From the NCBI GenBank assembly GCA_964618405.1, contig CAZUAY010000140.1, forward strand, positions 1 through 10,193: a DNA stretch of 10,193 bases, read 5' to 3'. Below are positions 6,671-10,193 of this stretch, one piece after another. Source of the DNA: JBBQIY01 sp964618405 (lineage in GTDB: Bacteria; Verrucomicrobiota; Kiritimatiellia; RFP12; UBA3636). A model generated the notes under the pieces. That model did no database searches and was not told the DNA's origin. It saw only the letters and a list, made by a program, of their open reading frames with translations. The first letter of the stretch is position 1, and each line of letters begins with the position of its first letter. A program made the translations under genes and the position numbers.

Positions 6671-8643
6671 TTAAACGTCTCCTTAATCTCGCCGCATCGC
6701 AACATCGTCGCCCCAAAATACGGATTATTGATTGTTTCGGCATTCTGAATCCAGGAGGCACCACGGTTGTCAAAGGCCATTGGGCACCAGGCTTTGTAGA
6801 GCGTTCCTTCGGGAGAGCCGAAACGCGTTAAGAGCGTGATGATTTGTTCTGAGAGTAGGGAAAATTGTGCTCGTGTAGATTTGATTTCCGATGTTTCGGA
6901 GGTGGCGGTTAGCAGGGATTTTAAGACAGCCGCATGCTTCATCCAGTCCGTATGATCTTGATCCGTCACGAGACCCATGTCGACTTTTTCGAGCGCTTCA
7001 AGCGTCGCCGATGCTGACCTTAGGGCGTCGGCCTCGTTGTCCGCTGCCAGTGCAGTCTGTATGCCGAGATAGCCTTCAATCACCTTGCCGAGTTGCTTCT
7101 TGAATTCTGGGTCTAAGGGGGAGGTTGGGACTGCTGGGGCCGAGGTCGGCGCGTTCATCGTAATCTCGGCACTATCGCTGTCGTGGTTTTCCTCCGGTGA
7201 CATCATGCTGCGTTTAGCTTGGATCTGAAGCTCTGCATCTAACTTGAAACTGCCCTTCGTGACAACACGGTCGCCTTCGTTTAGCCCTTCATTCACAAGA
7301 TAGTCGTCGCCCGCACGAGGCCCCAGAACAATCTCTCGGCCTTCATACGTCGGTCTGTCTTTATTGGGAATTTCGACATAAACAATCGCGCGCCTGCCGG
7401 TCAGCAGAGGAGCCGTGGCTGGGATGACGAGCGGCTTATCAGCATCGGTTGCGGCCTTGCTCACATAGCCCAAGCTTTCAGCCTGAACGAGGGGCATCCC
7501 GCAGACATCGCAGGCGTCCGGCTCGTCTTTGATGATTTCTGGATGCATCGGGCAAATCCATTTGTCCGCGAGAGAAGCATCCATAACGCGCCCTCCGGTA
7601 GCGAGCTCAGCGTCGGCAACGGCACGCACGAACATGCCCGGCTTGAGGCGTCCATCGGCATTGGGAACATTCACTCGGACTTTGACCGTACGCGTGGCTT
7701 CATCGAGAACAGGATCGATGAAAGAAATTGTTCCGGCGAAGGTTTCGCCGGGGTAGGTGACTGTCGTAAATGTGATGTGCTGTCCATAGCGCAACCAAGC
7801 TAAATCGGATTCGTAGGCATCCAGCTTAACCCACATCTTCGACAAGTCAGCAATCGTATAAATCCGCGTGCCAGTGTTGACGTACATGCCTTCTTGTGCA
7901 TTTTTTTGTATGACAATGCCACCTGCAGGCGCGTAGATCGTGATGTGGTCTTCGGGTTTGCCGCGCTGTTCGATAGCTTCGATTTGTTCGGGCGTCAGAC
8001 CCCAGAGGCGCAACTTTTCACGAACGGCCATGACCGTCGCTTCCGTTGTTTCGCGGACAATCGCGACGTCGCTTTTTTCAAGTTGTTTGACGGCGTTGAT
8101 CGCTTGAAGCAGTTCCGCCTGAGCGCTGAGGAGCTCCGGGCTGTAGATGGAGACAAGATGGTCGCCCTTTCTGACCGGTACACCCGTGTAGTCGACGAAG
8201 AGTCGCTCTAAACGTCCCGGTACCCACGCCGTGATATAAGAGATTCGTGTTTCGTCGTAGTCGATTTTGCCGACCATGCGCACCTGTGCTGTCACGAAGC
8301 GACGTTCGACTGGCGAGGTTTCCAGCTCCATAAGTTTGGCTGAAGCTTCACTAACCGTAATCTCGCGTGGGCCACCTGCATCATCGTCTTCCGCAATTAA
8401 GGGAATCAAGTCCATGCCGCAAATTGGGCACTGGCCAGGCTTCGGCAGCTTAATCTGCGGGTGCATAGAACAAGTCCAGATTTCGCTTGTTTTAACCGTT
8501 GCCGTATCTTCCTGAGCGTGATCATGTTCCCTTTCCACGTTTTCGCTACGACTTCGCATGTGGTAGCCTATAGAAAATGCAAGCGAGAGTAATACGATAC
8601 TGAGTACGATTCTTAAAAATTTAGACTTTTTTTGATTATTCAT
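6667..8643 (-). CDS. cusB: CusB-type RND periplasmic adaptor with two metal-binding motifs and DUF3347-like tail
   Basis: This membrane-fusion protein joins the CusA pump to the outer-membrane channel and probably hands metal to the pump. It has 658 residues, well above the roughly 400 of E. coli CusB. A hydrophobic N-terminal anchor spans about 9-27 and has no lipobox. The first heavy-metal-binding motif has W56, C58, M60, H61 and C72-x-x-C75-G-M77. The adaptor core follows: barrel-sandwich halves at about 136-170 and 233-266 flank a helical hairpin, with a beta-barrel to about 345. A second metal-binding motif with the same spacing (W362, C364, M366, H367, C378, C381, M383) is inserted before the membrane-proximal domain (about 403-480). 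Residues 511-658 resemble DUF3347, with WCPMA (C620, M622) and NPYFG then C650. No separate CusF exists here, so these modules may do its job (inference). Start ATG has AAGGAGG five bases upstream; cusC ends 37 bases before it. Confidence 0.93.
   Translation of the reverse strand: MNNQKKSKFLRIVLSIVLLSLAFSIGYHMRSRSENVEREHDHAQEDTATVKTSEIWTCSMHPQIKLPKPGQCPICGMDLIPLIAEDDDAGGPREITVSEASAKLMELETSPVERRFVTAQVRMVGKIDYDETRISYITAWVPGRLERLFVDYTGVPVRKGDHLVSIYSPELLSAQAELLQAINAVKQLEKSDVAIVRETTEATVMAVREKLRLWGLTPEQIEAIEQRGKPEDHITIYAPAGGIVIQKNAQEGMYVNTGTRIYTIADLSKMWVKLDAYESDLAWLRYGQHITFTTVTYPGETFAGTISFIDPVLDEATRTVKVRVNVPNADGRLKPGMFVRAVADAELATGGRVMDASLADKWICPMHPEIIKDEPDACDVCGMPLVQAESLGYVSKAATDADKPLVIPATAPLLTGRRAIVYVEIPNKDRPTYEGREIVLGPRAGDDYLVNEGLNEGDRVVTKGSFKLDAELQIQAKRSMMSPEENHDSDSAEITMNAPTSAPAVPTSPLDPEFKKQLGKVIEGYLGIQTALAADNEADALRSASATLEALEKVDMGLVTDQDHTDWMKHAAVLKSLLTATSETSEIKSTRAQFSLLSEQIITLLTRFGSPEGTLYKAWCPMAFDNRGASWIQNAETINNPYFGATMLRCGEIKETFK
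6679..6684 (-). promoter_or_regulatory. Ribosome binding site of cusA
   Basis: AAGGAG on the minus strand lies eight bases before the ATG at 6670 and inside the last codons of cusB. It fixes the start that creates the ATGA overlap with the cusB stop codon at 6667-6669. Confidence 0.85.
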
Positions 8644-8648
8644 CTCAT

Positions 8649-8655
8649 CCTCCTT
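8649..8655 (-). promoter_or_regulatory. Ribosome binding site of cusB
   Basis: AAGGAGG on the minus strand is five bases from the ATG at 8643, in the 37-base gap after the cusC stop codon. A nearer upstream ATG, overlapping as ATGAGATG, is in another frame and stops at once. Confidence 0.85.
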
Positions 8656-8680
8656 GATCTGGGTGTTCGGTGACCGCCTG

Positions 8681-10093
8681 TTACTCCTGTTGAGTATCCA
8701 GTGACATCCCAGTTAGCATTTCAATTTCTGCCAGACGTTCTCCACGGTCCGCTCGTGCTCGTTCGTGTGCAAGCTGGAATTCGAGAAGGAGTCGCTGGGT
8801 GTCGATCAGTGCAATAAAACTCTCTTTGCCGGTTTCAAACCCCTCTTGGGTGACCTTCATCGATTGCGTTGCTTTGGGGATGAGCGTGTCACCGTAGAGA
8901 TTAATTTTCCGCTCAGCATCGCGGAACTGGTACAAGGCGAAGGCTAAGTCGGCTCGGAGTTGATTTTTCGTGTTCACCCGATCAGCTTCGAATGCTGATT
9001 TTTTGAAACGCGCTTCGCGTGCTTCCGCACGATATTTATCGTACCAAAGCGGGATGTTGACAGACACCATCGCCATCATCGTATTCTTGTCAGCGGCCAT
9101 GCTGGAGTCGGATGCTGAACCCATATCCATGTACTCCACGCCGAGCGTGATGTCGGGATAGTAGCTTTTTTTGGAGAGTTGGATATTGGCCGCCTCCTTG
9201 TCCACCATGTGGCCCAGCCGTCGGAGCTCGGGATTGTTCTCAACCAACGCCTGTTCGGCTTGTTCATCTGTAAACGAAGCGGTGATATCGGGAAGCTTGC
9301 GAGGCCAGGGGAGGGGAAGATCTAACGACCGATTCAGCGCAGCATTCAATTTGGCCACGATGGGTGCACGTTGCGCTTCGAAGGTTTTTAGACGGTCGTC
9401 CAGTTTTCCGAGTTCAACTTGGGCTTGAATTACGGCGCTATTGGGGACGAGTCCTGCAGAAAAGCGAGTGCGTGCGACGCGCTCAAGATTGGTGACGAGT
9501 TGAAGGTGCTCTTTCGTTACTGCAATCGCGCGTGATAAGTACCAGTACTCGTGATACGCCACTTTGACGCGTGAAAAGAGTGATAGCTTCGCCTTCTCAA
9601 GTTCCTGCTGCGCGGCCTTGGCGGTTTCGTCTGCAACCTCTCCTAAAAGACGACGTTTTCCGAACCAAGGGAATGTTTGTGAAAGTCCCAGCTCTTGTTT
9701 TTGAGGGTCAGAACGCGAGCGACCCTCCTCGAAGGTGTAGGCGTAGCTAAGTCGCGGGTCGGGAAGTGCGGTTACCTGATTGTTGCGTTCCAATGAGGCG
9801 GTCCAACGGTTGAAAGCGGCTTCTAGTCCAGCATTATTCAGTGCCGCATAAATTAAGTAATCTTCTTGAGTGGAGTCCTCGGTCAATTCAGGAAAAGCCG
9901 GCTGTTCCTGCGAGCGTGGGGCTTCCGATGTCAGGACGCGCGGTGTTTCGTCGCTCTCGTTGACATTAAGATGGCCGCACCCCGAGAGTAGTCCAAACGC
10001 TAGCAGAGCCGTTGGAATTCGAGCCCACGACAGATTGGTGTCGTTTCGAGATGCTCGTATACTTGATTGATCGGTTGACTTCAAGAGGCTCAT
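8681..10093 (-). CDS. cusC: TolC/CusC-family outer-membrane efflux lipoprotein
   Basis: This is the outer-membrane channel of the exporter. Such proteins form trimers with a beta-barrel in the outer membrane and a long alpha-helical tunnel in the periplasm that meets the adaptor. The reading frame gives 470 residues. After a hydrophobic stretch (about 26-36), the lipobox L36-S37-G38-C39 predicts cleavage and lipidation at C39. This is usual for CusC/OprM-type channels, although the stretch before the hydrophobic core is long. Two outer-membrane-efflux repeats cover about 78-270 and 285-465. The motif QTFPWFGKR (139-147) is typical of metal-exporter members. Most of the rest is coiled-coil helix, rich in E, A, K and R. 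The frame is open upstream to a TTG at 10135, but the ATG at 10093 has AAGGAG eight bases before it and is preferred. It is the first gene of the operon. The symbol rests on context and family, since channel specificity cannot be read from sequence. Confidence 0.9.
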   Translation of the reverse strand: MSLLKSTDQSSIRASRNDTNLSWARIPTALLAFGLLSGCGHLNVNESDETPRVLTSEAPRSQEQPAFPELTEDSTQEDYLIYAALNNAGLEAAFNRWTASLERNNQVTALPDPRLSYAYTFEEGRSRSDPQKQELGLSQTFPWFGKRRLLGEVADETAKAAQQELEKAKLSLFSRVKVAYHEYWYLSRAIAVTKEHLQLVTNLERVARTRFSAGLVPNSAVIQAQVELGKLDDRLKTFEAQRAPIVAKLNAALNRSLDLPLPWPRKLPDITASFTDEQAEQALVENNPELRRLGHMVDKEAANIQLSKKSYYPDITLGVEYMDMGSASDSSMAADKNTMMAMVSVNIPLWYDKYRAEAREARFKKSAFEADRVNTKNQLRADLAFALYQFRDAERKINLYGDTLIPKATQSMKVTQEGFETGKESFIALIDTQRLLLEFQLAHERARADRGERLAEIEMLTGMSLDTQQE

Positions 10094-10101
10094 CGATACA
10101 G

Positions 10102-10107
10102 CTCCTT
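10102..10107 (-). promoter_or_regulatory. Ribosome binding site of cusC
   Basis: AAGGAG on the minus strand lies eight bases before the ATG at 10093. It decides the start against the TTG at 10135, which has no comparable signal. Confidence 0.85.
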
Positions 10108-10122
10108 GGGTTGAGGGTTTTA

Positions 10123-10138
10123 GACAAGATGACAAGAT
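10123..10138. promoter_or_regulatory. Tandem GACAAGAT pair upstream of cusC, possible operator
   Basis: GACAAGAT occurs twice head to tail (10123-10130 and 10131-10138), 30 to 45 bases before the cusC start. On the minus strand this includes TTGTCAT, the half-site of the CusR/PcoR copper box known in E. coli (ATGACAA-NN-TTGTCAT). The second half of that palindrome is missing, so this is at most a hint of a regulator site. No clear -35/-10 promoter pair is visible in the 100 bases upstream of cusC. The promoter may lie beyond the window. Confidence 0.25.
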
Positions 10139-10158
10139 TTTCCGGATGCAGGGAGGGA

Positions 10159-10190
10159 AATTACGAATTACGAATTACGAATTACGAATT
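10159..10190. repeat. AATTACG heptamer tandem repeat, about 4.6 copies
   Basis: Four perfect AATTACG units (10159-10186) are followed by AATT. The repeat lies about 65 bases upstream of the cusC start and close to the right window edge. It has the same period of seven as the ACTAGCG and ACTCGCA arrays at the left end but a different sequence. Confidence 0.9.
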
Positions 10191-10193
10191 GGG

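Noticed and set aside
10094..10135. TTG start for cusC that would add 14 residues
   Set aside because: The ATG at 10093 has a clear AAGGAG at eight bases. The longer form would put an even longer polar stretch before the lipoprotein signal.

Overview
The window reads as a piece of a chromosome from a diderm (Gram-negative-type) bacterium of moderate G+C. It holds four large genes, all on the minus strand, so transcription runs from right to left. A tripartite RND heavy-metal exporter in the order outer-membrane channel, periplasmic adaptor, inner-membrane pump (cusC-cusB-cusA layout, 10093 down to 2726) is followed by a pyruvate formate-lyase gene, pflB (2384 down to 150). A glycyl-radical PFL implies an anaerobic or facultative fermenter. 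The long CusA variant, the adaptor with two heavy-metal-binding motifs plus a DUF3347-type tail, and the repeat-rich intergenic DNA together recall PVC-type bacteria (Planctomycetota, Kiritimatiellota, Lentisphaerota). That placement is a low-confidence inference and nothing here proves it.

The exporter genes are tightly packed. There are 37 bases between cusC and cusB, a 4-base ATGA stop/start overlap between cusB and cusA, and a strong purine-rich ribosome binding site in front of each gene. They almost certainly form one operon. The pump keeps the three cleft methionines that define Cu(I)/Ag(I)-type CusA proteins (M775, M825, M914), so copper or silver is the most likely substrate. No separate cusF chaperone is present. 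Instead the adaptor carries two Cys/Met/His metal-binding motifs and a C-terminal DUF3347-like domain, which may take over metal capture in the periplasm. The pump is about 265 residues longer than E. coli CusA, with an inserted stretch of extra membrane-spanning segments and enlarged periplasmic loops.

Between cusA and pflB lies a 341-base gap with a pair of related palindromes of REP/BIME type, and the leader and ribosome binding site of pflB. pflB has the adjacent catalytic cysteines and the glycyl-radical motif. Its activating enzyme is not in the window.

Both ends of the window are intergenic and made of period-7 tandem repeats. The left end (1-151) is a mosaic of ACTCGCA-like and ACTAGCG heptamers interrupted by two palindromes, one a perfect 19-bp hairpin, and the array runs into the pflB stop codon. 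The right end (10159-10190) is an AATTACG heptamer array upstream of cusC. I found no tRNA, rRNA, CRISPR array, transposase or phage gene. The most unusual content is the domain make-up of the pump and adaptor and the heptamer/palindrome mosaics. I do not see a wholly new system.
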